DNA of 64,000 bases. It comes from Nakamurella panacisegetis (GTDB lineage Bacteria > Actinomycetota > Actinomycetes > Mycobacteriales > Nakamurellaceae). The notes beneath the pieces are model-generated. The model saw only the letters and a program-made list of their open reading frames with translations. It ran no database searches and was not told where the DNA came from. Shown one piece after another: positions 28,301 through 35,266 of this stretch. The stretch lies in assembly GCF_900104535.1 (NCBI RefSeq), contig NZ_LT629710.1:1984001-2048000 (forward strand), in the 5' to 3' direction. Each line of letters starts with the position of its first letter. Position 1 is the stretch's first letter. A program made the translations under genes and the position numbers.

Positions 28301-29861
28301 ACGATGCGGTGATCAGTTGCGTGCTGCCCGTGCCGGTGGCGACGGGCGAACCCCAGGTGGTGCCGTCGGTCGACAGGTAGATCTCGTAACCGTGGGCGTA
28401 GTCGCCGGCGCTGGTGGTCGAGTCCATCGAGATCTGATCGATCGTCTGGGCGGCGCCCATGTCGACGACCAGGCTCTGTCCAGGGGCCTGGGTCGTGCCG
28501 CTGGTCCAGCGGGTGCCGGCCTGCCCGTCGAGCATGTTGCTGGCCGAATCCCCGGCATCGGCGGTGGCGAACGGCGTGATGTTCCAGGGGCCCACGTACT
28601 CGACGTGGCCGTTGGAGCCGACCCGAGCGGCGATGCTGTCGGCGATGGTCGAGACCGCGCTCGCCGCGACCGGGACGTGCGAGCTACCGCCGCCGCCGGT
28701 GACCGGCGCCGTCTTCGCGGGTTCGCCGATGACGACGATCGATTGACTGCTCGTCGGGTCCAGCGGCAGTAGGTTGCTGTTGTTCTTCATCAGGACGGTG
28801 CCTTCGGCCGCGATGTCCTGAGCCGTCTTGGTGTGGGCCGCCGAGGTGGCATCGGCCGAGGTCGAGCCGGTCTGGTTGTCGAAGAGTCCGTACTGGAATT
28901 CTTCGGTGAGAATGCGCGAGATCTTGTCGTTCAGAACCGAGATCGGCACTTCACCCTTCCGGACCGCGTCGGACAGCGGCTGACCGAAATTGCCGGGCGT
29001 CGGCATGGTGAGATCGAGTTGCGCATTTGCCGCCTGGACGGTGCTGCGCGCTCCGTCCCAATCGGTGACGACAAATCCGTCGAATCCCCAGTCCTGCTTG
29101 GCCGTGTCCTTCAGAAGGGTGGCATTCTCGTTGCTGTGCACTCCGTTGAGCAAGCTGGTGGCGGCCATGATGGACGCCGCGTCCCCTTCTTGTACCGCTT
29201 GCTTGAAGGCCGGGTAGTAGATCTCGTTCAGTGTGCGCTCGTCGACCACCGCGTCGGCGTTGTTGCGGTTCTGCTCGACGTCGTTGGCCACGAGGTGCTT
29301 CAGATCGGCCATGACGCCTTGCGACTGCACTCCTTTGACGTACGCGGTGGCGGTCGCCCCGGCCAGGTAAGGGTCTTCACCGGCGGACTCGAAGGCCCGT
29401 CCTCCGCGCGGGTCACGGACCAGGTTGACGTTCGGCCCCAGGTTGACGTCGATCCCCTTGGTCTTGGCCTCCGAGCCCACCACCTGCCCATACTCGTTCT
29501 GCGCGTTCGTGTCCCAGGTCGCGGCCGATGCGATGGGGGCCGGCATGGCCGTCGTGCCCCCCATGACCACCCCGGCCCCACCGTCGTTCAACGTCAGGGT
29601 GGGGATGCACAACCGTGGGATTGCCGCGATCGACCCGGCGTATCCGGGCGCGGACGACGAGCCGTGGGTCATCGACAGTTTCTCGTCGAGGGTCATCTGG
29701 CCGAGCACGGCCGAGGCCTTGGCCGCCGGACTCGCCGACGATCCGACCCATGGGCAGGATGAGGCCGCGGTAGCCGCCGGAGCGATCGCCGGTTCGAGCG
29801 TGACCAGTAGGCCGGCGGTCAGTACCGCGGCGGCGACGAGGGATATCGGGCGTCGTTTCAC
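23958..29861 (-). CDS. Giant secreted multi-domain GH3 beta-glycosidase (1967 aa)
   Basis: The start is GTG 29861 (VKRRPISLVAAAVL), with GAGGA about 5 nt upstream. Order: signal peptide (about 1-33); GH3 N-terminal barrel with nucleophile Asp267 in VVTDWDGA; start of the GH3 C domain (about 360, VLMKNNSNLLPLD); an inserted F5/8C (CBM32-like) domain (about 425-545); an inserted PA14 domain (about 583-696); the rest of GH3 C with AVVVVNDDEMEDGD and LPQTWP; Fn3-like; two NEW3-like domains; an NPCBM-like domain; one Ig-like repeat; and the OmpL47 plus three Ig module shared with the next gene. Having both a CBM32-like and a PA14 insertion is uncommon. GH3 enzymes release terminal beta-glucosyl, xylosyl or related residues. 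It leads the glycosidase cluster, downstream of a LacI-type palindrome. Confidence 0.92.
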   Translation of the reverse strand: MKRRPISLVAAAVLTAGLLVTLEPAIAPAATAASSCPWVGSSASPAAKASAVLGQMTLDEKLSMTHGSSSAPGYAGSIAAIPRLCIPTLTLNDGGAGVVMGGTTAMPAPIASAATWDTNAQNEYGQVVGSEAKTKGIDVNLGPNVNLVRDPRGGRAFESAGEDPYLAGATATAYVKGVQSQGVMADLKHLVANDVEQNRNNADAVVDERTLNEIYYPAFKQAVQEGDAASIMAATSLLNGVHSNENATLLKDTAKQDWGFDGFVVTDWDGARSTVQAANAQLDLTMPTPGNFGQPLSDAVRKGEVPISVLNDKISRILTEEFQYGLFDNQTGSTSADATSAAHTKTAQDIAAEGTVLMKNNSNLLPLDPTSSQSIVVIGEPAKTAPVTGGGGSSHVPVAASAVSTIADSIAARVGSNGHVEYVGPWNITPFATADAGDSASNMLDGQAGTRWTSGTTQAPGQSLVVDMGAAQTIDQISMDSTTSAGDYAHGYEIYLSTDGTTWGSPVATGTGSTQLITASFATSSARYVKVIQTGTSSSWWSIAEFNVYHSDGSGGQVALSRGGLHVPGTTEKLSTVPTAEFTSVDGKPGLTAEYFNNLDLSGTPALTQIEPNIDDHYTQAPGPGVNAAGFSVRWTGFLTAPVTGTYTFSMANTGGVRMTLGGQSVFNDWAQYGPGTSAIHLVGGQKTPITVENYQPINSATGPVAGTPSSPPTNGSVTLGWQTPDVDAIAAAAAAAKTADVAVVVVNDDEMEDGDRQNLTLPGAQDDLVAAVAAANPKTVVVLNTGAPVLMPWLDSVSSVVESWYGGQANGAALASVLFGDVNPSGKLPQTWPASMSQMPTADATQYPGTVDVSTNTSTLDYSEGLDVGYRWYDAHNVTPLFPFGFGLSYTSFGFSDIAVGSPAADGSRKVTATVTNTGTSTGSEVAQLYLSYPTAAGEPPKTLKGFQRVTLAAGDSTPVTFTLTQSDLQIWDSTAHNWTITPGDYQIHVGDSSRDLPLTAGFTLDATAGNRSAVATAPGGLTPTKGNVVTTTLSTGGTQTLTNVKLGLDVPEGWTATAQTASTFDSAAPADKLTTTWLVTPPSSTLNQIFRVAATATADGGYQTSNGLQVTVGSIVTAKLTSTADMVQSGTPAAANLNLHNGGDADADVTYMLTGATGVTTSPATATVHVPAGGSVDVPFTLTAGSAAASASVDVALQVTIGGVAVPTDGASLTIPILFASLAQAFGNVGVGDHSNPGNANFDGAGFSYSKQGLAAVGVVPGQPIVHGGITYTWPAAADGAPDNVVASGQRIAINQAAKSVSILGAASNGNGTGTGTVVYTDGSSAPFTLALNNWTNSTLIPQDELVATSHEWNPKPGSGYPDALDVSLFSTTITLDPTKTVAYLALPSSSTSDQAGNQLHLFDLQVTPADGQAAASTTTATLSPAAVAVGGATTATVHVTGTGGTPTGTVTISEGTTTLSSKALSNGTANLSIGADLGVGTHVLTVSYPGDGKFKASTTTVTLTVGIAPTVRVVTTPAVPNTTGWYTGPVRLAVVATDPVDPNPMVQAQVDGADWAQISAPLQFTTDGTHTVRVQATNAAGITSAASTWSVKIDQLAPVSNVTFDDVARTLTFTAADGTSGVSRIEYQLPGGGWITTLGSVTVGNAAAVVNYRAIDKAGNIEATHQVSVPKVGVTLLDSSTVASLSKSSVVVGGTVAMTVKVGGSGATPSGTIRVTSGGVQVGQATLTGGRATLTIKGSTFRTGHYTLKVAYSGNAVYAASSDSVALTVTKAVSAIRITLSSARVAYGTTVRATVRVTAAGVTGTGLVTIKDGRTVIGVGRLAAGSVVVKLPTRLSVGTHTLTATYGGDPSVNTSVGTTKLVVVKAASTVKGQVTPTRITTTTKAKIAVTVTTRAPGTTPSGTVTVKVTSGSHAKATTTVHLTRGKATATLPRLAVGTYTVTLAYPGSTVLAPSTSKATVKVVR

Positions 29862-30404
29862 TTCATTCCTCACAATTGCAGGGTTTGACGAACAGGGTTC
29901 GCGTCGCCGAACTGGCCTGCGACGCAACGCATTGGACCAACGGGTGACCTGTACTGAAAGGTTTCAGTACACCGCGCACCGCGCGACGCTGAGCCCGAGG
30001 GCCAAGTCAGGTCGGGGAGGACATTCGCAGATGAGTGCGAGGGGCGCCGGCGGCGGTCGGCGGAACAGCGCGCTATCCGGGGCTGCATCCGAAGGGTATG
30101 AATCGTCCTCTCTGACGGTTCTTCGCGGGCTGAACCACTCCGAGATCAGGCGGTGGTCCAGCTGAGAGTAAAGCTCGTGATTCCGCTCGTCAATGATCGC
30201 GGGCGGATCTTTCCCAGGATAATTAGGGTATTCACGGATTAAAAATGCTGGGACTTTCATTTGAAACGTCGGTCATTGCCGATCGTTCGTTCGCGTTGCC
30301 GTCCGCGGAGTAGGGACGAGGATGGCGAGATGACCCGACGGCCGGTGATCACCATGGTGCCCGCGAACGGAACGACTTCCGACCGGCTCTGACACCATGG
30401 GCGG
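29862..30404. other. Divergent intergenic region upstream of the glycosidase cluster
   Basis: This is 543 nt between the GH3 gene (minus) and the FAD oxidase gene (plus), partly AT-richer than the surroundings (especially 30170-30290). It holds the operator-like palindrome at 29951-29970. A smaller mirror-type repeat, TTTCA-TT-TGAAA, lies at 30255-30266. No convincing coding region is seen. Confidence 0.65.
29951..29970. promoter_or_regulatory. LacI-family-type palindromic operator
   Basis: GTACTGAAA-GG-TTTCAGTAC has perfect 9-bp arms around a 2-nt centre, 90 nt upstream of the GH3 start. The half-site TGAAA/TTTCA resembles operators of many LacI-family sugar repressors (classically TGAAACGTTTCA). 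It is a likely switch for the whole glycosidase cluster. No LacI gene lies in the window, so the regulator is encoded elsewhere. Confidence 0.65.
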
Positions 30405-31745
30405 ATGATGGACGCCCTCGCCCGGATCGTCGGCCCCGACCACGTTCTGACCGACGACGCCCTCACGGCCGGGTACCTGCGCGACTGGACCGGACGGTTC
30501 GGCACCACGTCGGGGACGGTGGTCCGCCCGGCCGACACCGCGCAGGTCTCCGAAGTCCTGGCGCTCTGCCGCGCCGAGGGCCGGACGGTCGTCCCGCAGG
30601 GCGGCAACACGGGCCTGGTCGGCGGGAGCGTGCCCCGGGACCAGCAGATCGTGCTCAGCCTGGCGCGGCTGCGTGGAGCACCCGTGGTCGACGCGCCCCG
30701 CCGGCAGATCGTCGCCGCCGCCGGTGTCACCATCTCGACCCTGCAGCAGGCCGCCGTCGCCGCCGGGTTCCGCTACGGCGTCGACCTGGCCAGCCGGGAG
30801 TCGGCCACCGTCGGCGGCACCATCGCGACCAACGCGGGTGGGCTGCGGGTCCTCAGGAGCGGAGACACCCGGGCACAGCTGATCGGGGTCGAGGCGGTGC
30901 TGGCCGACGGCACCGTCATCTCCCATCTGGACGGCCACACCCGCGACAACACCGGCTATCACGTGCCGTCCCTGCTGGCCGGGAGCGAAGGCACCCTGGC
31001 CGTCGTCACCACCGCCCGGCTCCGGTTGCTGCCGGTACTCGGCCGTCCGGCGGTGGCGCTGATCGGGTTGGCCGATCCGGCCGAGGCGGTCGTCGCGGCC
31101 GGACGGATCGCGTCGCTGCCGAGCGTCACGGCGGTGGAGTTGATGCTGCCCCCCGGGCTCGCGTTGGTGATGCAGCGTCTGGGATTCGGGCGGCCGCTCG
31201 CCGCGGACCACGGTGCCTACCTGGTGGTGGAAGCGGTCGGTGACGACCCGCTGAGCGGCGTGGTGGGGGTCATCGAGCAGATCCCGGGGGCCGATGCGGT
31301 GGTGGCCCAGGACCAGGCCGACGTCGCGCGGTTGTGGGCCTACCGGGACCGGCACACCGAGGCCATCGCAATGGTCGGTACGGCGATCAAGATGGACGTG
31401 ACCCTGCCGATGAGTTCACTCGGGTCGTTCCTGCTGGACGTGCCCGGTGCGGTGGCCGGGGTGTCCCCGGACGCCCGGACCTGGCTCTTCGGACACGTCG
31501 CGGACGGAAACGTGCACGTCAACGTGACTGGTGCCGATCTGGCGGTGGCCGACGACATCGAGGACGTGGTGTTCCACATGGTCGCCGCGGCCGGCGGGTC
31601 GATCAGTTCCGAGCACGGCGTCGGACTCACGAAACGACCGTGGCTGCATCTGAACCGCTCGGTCGCGGAGCTCGCCTTGTTCGCCTCGATCAAGCGCGCG
31701 TTCGACCCGTCCGGTGTGCTCAACCCGGGCGTCCTGATTCCGTAG
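30405..31745 (+). CDS. FAD-linked oxidase (FAD_binding_4, D-2-hydroxyacid dehydrogenase-like)
   Basis: This 446-residue flavoprotein is of the GlcD/D2HGDH/D-lactate dehydrogenase group. The N-terminal FAD domain has VVPQGGNTGLVGGSVP (about 63-78) and TVGGTIATNAGG, binding the dinucleotide. The C-terminal FAD-oxidase C domain ends with FGHVADGNVHVNV (metal/substrate His residues), SSEHGVGLTKRPWL and FDPSGVLNPG, all typical. It is expected to oxidise a D-2-hydroxyacid with electrons passed to an acceptor other than oxygen. The ATG at 30405 gives the usual length (family about 450-460). It is divergent from the glycosidases and convergent with murD2, with no operon partner visible. Confidence 0.88.
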   Translation: MMDALARIVGPDHVLTDDALTAGYLRDWTGRFGTTSGTVVRPADTAQVSEVLALCRAEGRTVVPQGGNTGLVGGSVPRDQQIVLSLARLRGAPVVDAPRRQIVAAAGVTISTLQQAAVAAGFRYGVDLASRESATVGGTIATNAGGLRVLRSGDTRAQLIGVEAVLADGTVISHLDGHTRDNTGYHVPSLLAGSEGTLAVVTTARLRLLPVLGRPAVALIGLADPAEAVVAAGRIASLPSVTAVELMLPPGLALVMQRLGFGRPLAADHGAYLVVEAVGDDPLSGVVGVIEQIPGADAVVAQDQADVARLWAYRDRHTEAIAMVGTAIKMDVTLPMSSLGSFLLDVPGAVAGVSPDARTWLFGHVADGNVHVNVTGADLAVADDIEDVVFHMVAAAGGSISSEHGVGLTKRPWLHLNRSVAELALFASIKRAFDPSGVLNPGVLIP

Positions 31746-31763
31746 CCCATACGGCGGCGGCCC

Positions 31764-31789
31764 GCAGGCCGGGACTTCAGAGGGCCTGC
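31764..31789. terminator. Possible weak convergent terminator hairpin
   Basis: GCAGGCC and GGCCTGC (7 bp, 12-nt loop) lie just past the oxidase stop and overlap the murD2 stop region. There is no clear U tract, so this is tentative. Confidence 0.3.
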
Positions 31790-33108
31790 ACGGCGGCCGT
31801 GAACGCCGCGCCCCGTTCCCGGTAGTCGCGGTACCGCCCGAAGCTCGCCGCGGCCGGCGACAGCAGCACCACGCCACCCGGACCGGCCCACTCGTAGGCC
31901 GCGCGGACCTGGGCCTCGAGTTCGTCCACCCCGACCGCGTCGACCGCCGGCCCGGTGCCCTCTTTCGTGACCACCCGGACGATCTCGGGTCCGTTGTCGT
32001 GCAGCGGGAACAGCCGCAGGGGTGTCACCCGGCGGCGGAGCCCGTCGGCCAGCCCGCGGTAGTCGATGTCGCGGCTGAACCCGCCGACCAGCAGCGCGAC
32101 CCGCCGATCGGGAAAGCTGTCGACCGCGGCCCTGGTGCCGAGAACGTTCGTCGACAACCCGTCGTCGATGAACGTCACCCCGCCGACCTCGCCGATGGTC
32201 TGCATCCGGCTGGGGAGTCCGGCGAACCCTCGGGCGGCCACCGCGAGGTCCTCGTCGGAGGCGGGGACACCCATGGCGACCAGGCACTGTTGCGCGATCA
32301 GGGCGTTGATCCGGTTGTGACGGCCGGGCAGCCCCAACACGTCGATCCACGCCGCGCCCGGACGGTTCGTGTCGTGGACGTAGTGGACGGCCGGAGCCAG
32401 CTGGTCGAGATGAGCCAGGATGATCGGGTCTTCACCGTTGATGACGGTCAGCGCGGCGCCCGGCTGCGAGGTGGCCGACAGCTTGTCGCGGTAGTAGGTC
32501 TCCGGCCGGTTCCGGTGCCACGGCAGGTGATCCTCGGACAGCGACGTCACCGCCGTCACCGGCGGGGTGCAGGTCAGATCGGTCGCCTGGTAGCTGGACA
32601 CCTCGATCACCCACCGGGCGTAGGTGGAGTGGTCGATCGCCGGGTCCTGCGGGGGGAAGCCCAGGTTGCCGCCGATGAAGACGCGGTACCCGAGACCGGT
32701 CAGCAGGTGCCCGGCGATGGACGTCGTGGTCGACTTGCCCTTGGTGCCGGTGATCACCAGCACCTTGTCCAGGTCGGCCTCCTGCAGCCACAGGCCCAGG
32801 CCGCCGGCGACCGTCACGCCGTTGGCCCGAAGCTGCTGGATGGGTGGGCCGTACCGTGAGATCCCGGGGCTCTTGATGACGACGTCGCAGGTCAGTAGGG
32901 CGTCAAGGCCGCCGTCGGCGGTGGCCAGGATCGGGCGCCCGGCCACATCCGGGTCGTCCGCCGTGTCGGTCGCCGGCCGGTCGTCGACCAGCACCGGATC
33001 CAGACCGCGAGCGTCCGCGGCCCGCAGATTGGCCCGGCCTTCGACTCCGAAACCGTAGATGCCGACCCGGCGGCCGGGCAGGTCAGACCAGGAGATCGGC
33101 AGGCGCAT
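31777..33108 (-). CDS. murD2: MurD2-type UDP-MurNAc-L-Ala:L-Glu ligase
   Basis: This 443-residue Mur ligase has an N-terminal Rossmann-like domain (VGIYGFGVEGRANL), the ATP P-loop VITGTKGKSTTTS (118-130), a central domain with LSEDHLPWHRNRPETYYRDKLS, and a C-terminal domain with IDDGLSTN and LLVGGFSRDIDY. It is MurD-like but lies beside a MurL gene. In Xanthomonas oryzae MurD2 adds L-Glu rather than D-Glu to UDP-MurNAc-L-Ala, and MurL then epimerises the terminal L-Glu. The overlap of 26 nt with murL makes the same pathway very likely here. Plain MurD cannot be excluded from sequence alone, but the gene partner argues for MurD2. It acts in the cytoplasm. Confidence 0.85.
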   Translation of the reverse strand: MRLPISWSDLPGRRVGIYGFGVEGRANLRAADARGLDPVLVDDRPATDTADDPDVAGRPILATADGGLDALLTCDVVIKSPGISRYGPPIQQLRANGVTVAGGLGLWLQEADLDKVLVITGTKGKSTTTSIAGHLLTGLGYRVFIGGNLGFPPQDPAIDHSTYARWVIEVSSYQATDLTCTPPVTAVTSLSEDHLPWHRNRPETYYRDKLSATSQPGAALTVINGEDPIILAHLDQLAPAVHYVHDTNRPGAAWIDVLGLPGRHNRINALIAQQCLVAMGVPASDEDLAVAARGFAGLPSRMQTIGEVGGVTFIDDGLSTNVLGTRAAVDSFPDRRVALLVGGFSRDIDYRGLADGLRRRVTPLRLFPLHDNGPEIVRVVTKEGTGPAVDAVGVDELEAQVRAAYEWAGPGGVVLLSPAAASFGRYRDYRERGAAFTAAVQAL

Positions 33109-34438
33109 AACGCTCCGGAATGTGGTGGCGCCCGACCGGACGCATCAGATGATCGACGTCCAGCGGACCCTCGTCCGGCAGCCGGCGCAGCAGCTCGGTG
33201 AGGATAGGTGAATCGGCTCGGTCGGGCCGGGTCGCGGCGGCGCGGGTGGCGGCGCGGCACTCGTTGATGTCACCGACGCACTCCCACGGCTTCGTGTCCG
33301 GGGTGAGGCCGAGCAGGGTCAGGAACTTCGGCAGCAGCTCGGCGTTGTCCAGCGGTTCCGGGCCGACGGTGAACACGGCGCGCAAGGTGTCGGCGGCCAG
33401 GAACGGCGACAGGATCAGGTCGATGAAGCAGCACTTGTCGCAGTGCCCGCACCAGTGGTCAAGGCGCTTGGCCGGATCGATGTGGAAGCTGCGATTGCAG
33501 CTGCGGAAGGTCGAGAAGTATTCCGGCAGCCGGGCGAACCGGTCCGCGATCCACAGCTCGGTGTACGGGCGGAGCAGCGAGAAGTAGTCGAAGTCGGGGC
33601 CGATCGCGTCGGCCAGCACGGCCCGGAAGCCGGATTCGAAGGACTCGCCCTTGGAGTACTGGTGGTTGATCGAGCGGCCGTCCACCTCGATCGTCCCGAC
33701 CGACGCCGACCACTCGTTGCTCATGACGACCGCGTCGTGACCGCCGAGCAGGGCGGCCAGCACGGTGATCGCGGAGATGATCCCGGTGACCGGGACGTGC
33801 CCGTTGAAGAACTGGCCGGGCCGGGCGGTGAGCAGCTTGTCGTCGATGAGCCGTTCGGCCCGCACCACTGGCAGACCGGAGACCTTGGCCGGTTCTTCGA
33901 TCGCTTCGAACCGATCGCCGGGCCGGGTGACGACGAACAGGGCCGCGTCATCGGTGTCCGGTTTGATCAGCTCGACCGTCACCGTCGAATCCACGCCGCC
34001 GCCGAACGGAATGAGCGGGCGACGCCCAGGCTTGGGCGTGTAGGTGCTCGAAGTGGTGCGGTGCAGCGCCGGGGCGACGATCTTCAGGTCGCTCAGGTCG
34101 AGGCGGGGCGTGTTCCGGTAGGCGAACTCACCCAGCCCGTCGACGTAGAACTCGTACAGGAAGCCGCGTTCGGCGTCGGTCAGTGCGGTGTCGCCGAGGT
34201 CGACCACCGGCGGCGCGGCTGTCTTGTAATAGGAGACACCGGCCAGCAAGTAGACCCATCGGGCCGCCTCGTCGGCCGCCGGCTGGGTCCAGTCGCCGCC
34301 GCCGGGAAAGGTGACGACCTCCGCGTAGGAAGCCCCGTCCAGGCTGTAGGTGCAGGTCAACTGGTTGCGGGCCGGGTCGATCGAATATCCCTCGTACCGG
34401 AAGACATCTCCGCGGGTGGGCGTGGAAGCGGTGGTCAC
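33083..34438 (-). CDS. murL: MurL, UDP-MurNAc-L-Ala-L-Glu epimerase
   Basis: This 451-residue protein has the features of the MurL family: an N-terminal strand-rich region (VFRYEGYSIDP), a PP-loop-like nucleotide motif LIPFGGGVDSTVTVELI (142-158), consistent with ATP activation of the glutamate carboxylate, SNEWSASVGTIEVDGR and a Cys-rich CGHCDKCCF near residue 330. The known reaction inverts the terminal L-Glu of UDP-MurNAc-L-Ala-L-Glu to D-Glu in an ATP-dependent way, replacing glutamate racemase MurI plus classical MurD. The start is GTG 34438 (VTTASTPTRG), 5 nt after the pgeF stop; longer readings only overlap pgeF out of frame. It overlaps murD2 by 26 nt. Confidence 0.88.
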   Translation of the reverse strand: MTTASTPTRGDVFRYEGYSIDPARNQLTCTYSLDGASYAEVVTFPGGGDWTQPAADEAARWVYLLAGVSYYKTAAPPVVDLGDTALTDAERGFLYEFYVDGLGEFAYRNTPRLDLSDLKIVAPALHRTTSSTYTPKPGRRPLIPFGGGVDSTVTVELIKPDTDDAALFVVTRPGDRFEAIEEPAKVSGLPVVRAERLIDDKLLTARPGQFFNGHVPVTGIISAITVLAALLGGHDAVVMSNEWSASVGTIEVDGRSINHQYSKGESFESGFRAVLADAIGPDFDYFSLLRPYTELWIADRFARLPEYFSTFRSCNRSFHIDPAKRLDHWCGHCDKCCFIDLILSPFLAADTLRAVFTVGPEPLDNAELLPKFLTLLGLTPDTKPWECVGDINECRAATRAAATRPDRADSPILTELLRRLPDEGPLDVDHLMRPVGRHHIPERYAPADLLV

Positions 34439-34443
34439 GGCTG

Positions 34444-35259
34444 TCAGTCTGCCTTCAACCGGGCCACCAGCGCGAACCTCCCGCACGGGCGGGCGGCGCG
34501 GTCGCTGAAGAACGGGGTGCCCTCGCCGGTGGTCAGACCCGGGAGTTCGATCCGGTTGGCCGGCACGCCGGCGTCGACGAGTTGCTGGTGGTTGGACCGG
34601 AACAGGTCGAACAGCCACCGTTCGGGGCGGCCCGGATCGGGGCGCAGGACCTCGTCCAACCGATCGCCGAACCGAGCGGCCGCGGCCTGCCGGACGTCCG
34701 GACCGACCTGGTACGCGTCCGGGCTGACGGCGGGTCCGATGCCGGCGCGGATGTTCCGCGGGTCGGTGCCGAGACCGACCATCGACGCGACGGCCGCGCT
34801 GGTCACGCCCAGGACGGTCCCGCGCCACCCGGCGTGCACGACGGCCAGGACGTGGGCGACCGGGTCGTGCAGGACCAACGGCACGCAGTCCGCGACCATC
34901 ACCGCGATGACCAGGCCCGGGGTGGCCGTGACCAGTGCGTCGGTGTCGGGAATGGCCGTGCTTTCCTCCCGGGCGCCCCGGCCGCGGTGTTCGTGCGTGG
35001 CCACGGTGACCGACGGTCGGTGCACCTGCTGACCGAAGACGAAGTCGTCGAGGGTGACCCCCAGGGCGGCCGCCACCCGCTCTCGGTTCGCCCGCACCCG
35101 GGCCGGGTCGTCCTGGACGTGGAAGCCCAGGTTGAGCGATGCGTACACCCCCTCGGAGACGCCGCCGTCGCGGGTGGTGACCGCCGCGTCGACCAGGGTC
35201 GGGTCCAGAACGTCCCAGGTCATCAACGGGAATACGTCCGGGCCGGGCCTTAGGTGCAT
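34444..35259 (-). CDS. pgeF: PgeF/YfiH peptidoglycan editing factor (laccase-domain protein)
   Basis: This 271-residue member of the multi-copper-oxidase-like family has QQVHRPS, VADCVPL and VHAGWRGT, the zinc-binding His-Cys-His set. The E. coli homologue edits peptidoglycan precursors by preventing L-Ser from replacing L-Ala on UDP-MurNAc; other relatives act on purine nucleosides. Its place directly before murL and murD2 favours the cell-wall role. The start at 35259 (MHLRPGPDVF) or at an ATG 12 codons later (35223, MTWDVLDP) cannot be decided, since neither has a good ribosome-binding site. It lies 7 nt after the VOC gene, so the four genes form one unit. Confidence 0.88.
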   Translation of the reverse strand: MHLRPGPDVFPLMTWDVLDPTLVDAAVTTRDGGVSEGVYASLNLGFHVQDDPARVRANRERVAAALGVTLDDFVFGQQVHRPSVTVATHEHRGRGAREESTAIPDTDALVTATPGLVIAVMVADCVPLVLHDPVAHVLAVVHAGWRGTVLGVTSAAVASMVGLGTDPRNIRAGIGPAVSPDAYQVGPDVRQAAAARFGDRLDEVLRPDPGRPERWLFDLFRSNHQQLVDAGVPANRIELPGLTTGEGTPFFSDRAARPCGRFALVARLKAD

Positions 35260-35266
35260 GTGCTGA

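Noticed and set aside
18587-29861. Sortase anchoring of the giant glycosidases
   Set aside because: Neither C-terminus has LPXTG-like sequence, a terminal hydrophobic helix or a basic tail.
12701-29861. Glycosidase cluster as a mobile island
   Set aside because: No integrase, transposase, tRNA or flanking direct repeat is seen, and base composition is like the surroundings.
29964-30260. 98-codon minus-strand open frame upstream of the GH3 gene
   Set aside because: It runs through the operator palindrome, has no ribosome-binding site and a Pro/Ala/Leu-biased second half with no family pattern; the region reads as control DNA.
30255-30266. TTTCA-TT-TGAAA as a second LacI operator
   Set aside because: The half-sites are in the opposite order to the operator at 29951-29970 and the arms are only 5 bp.
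34439-34828. N-terminal extension of MurL over the pgeF gene
   Set aside because: Arg/Pro-rich out-of-frame reading of pgeF; conserved MurL sequence begins at the GTG at 34438.
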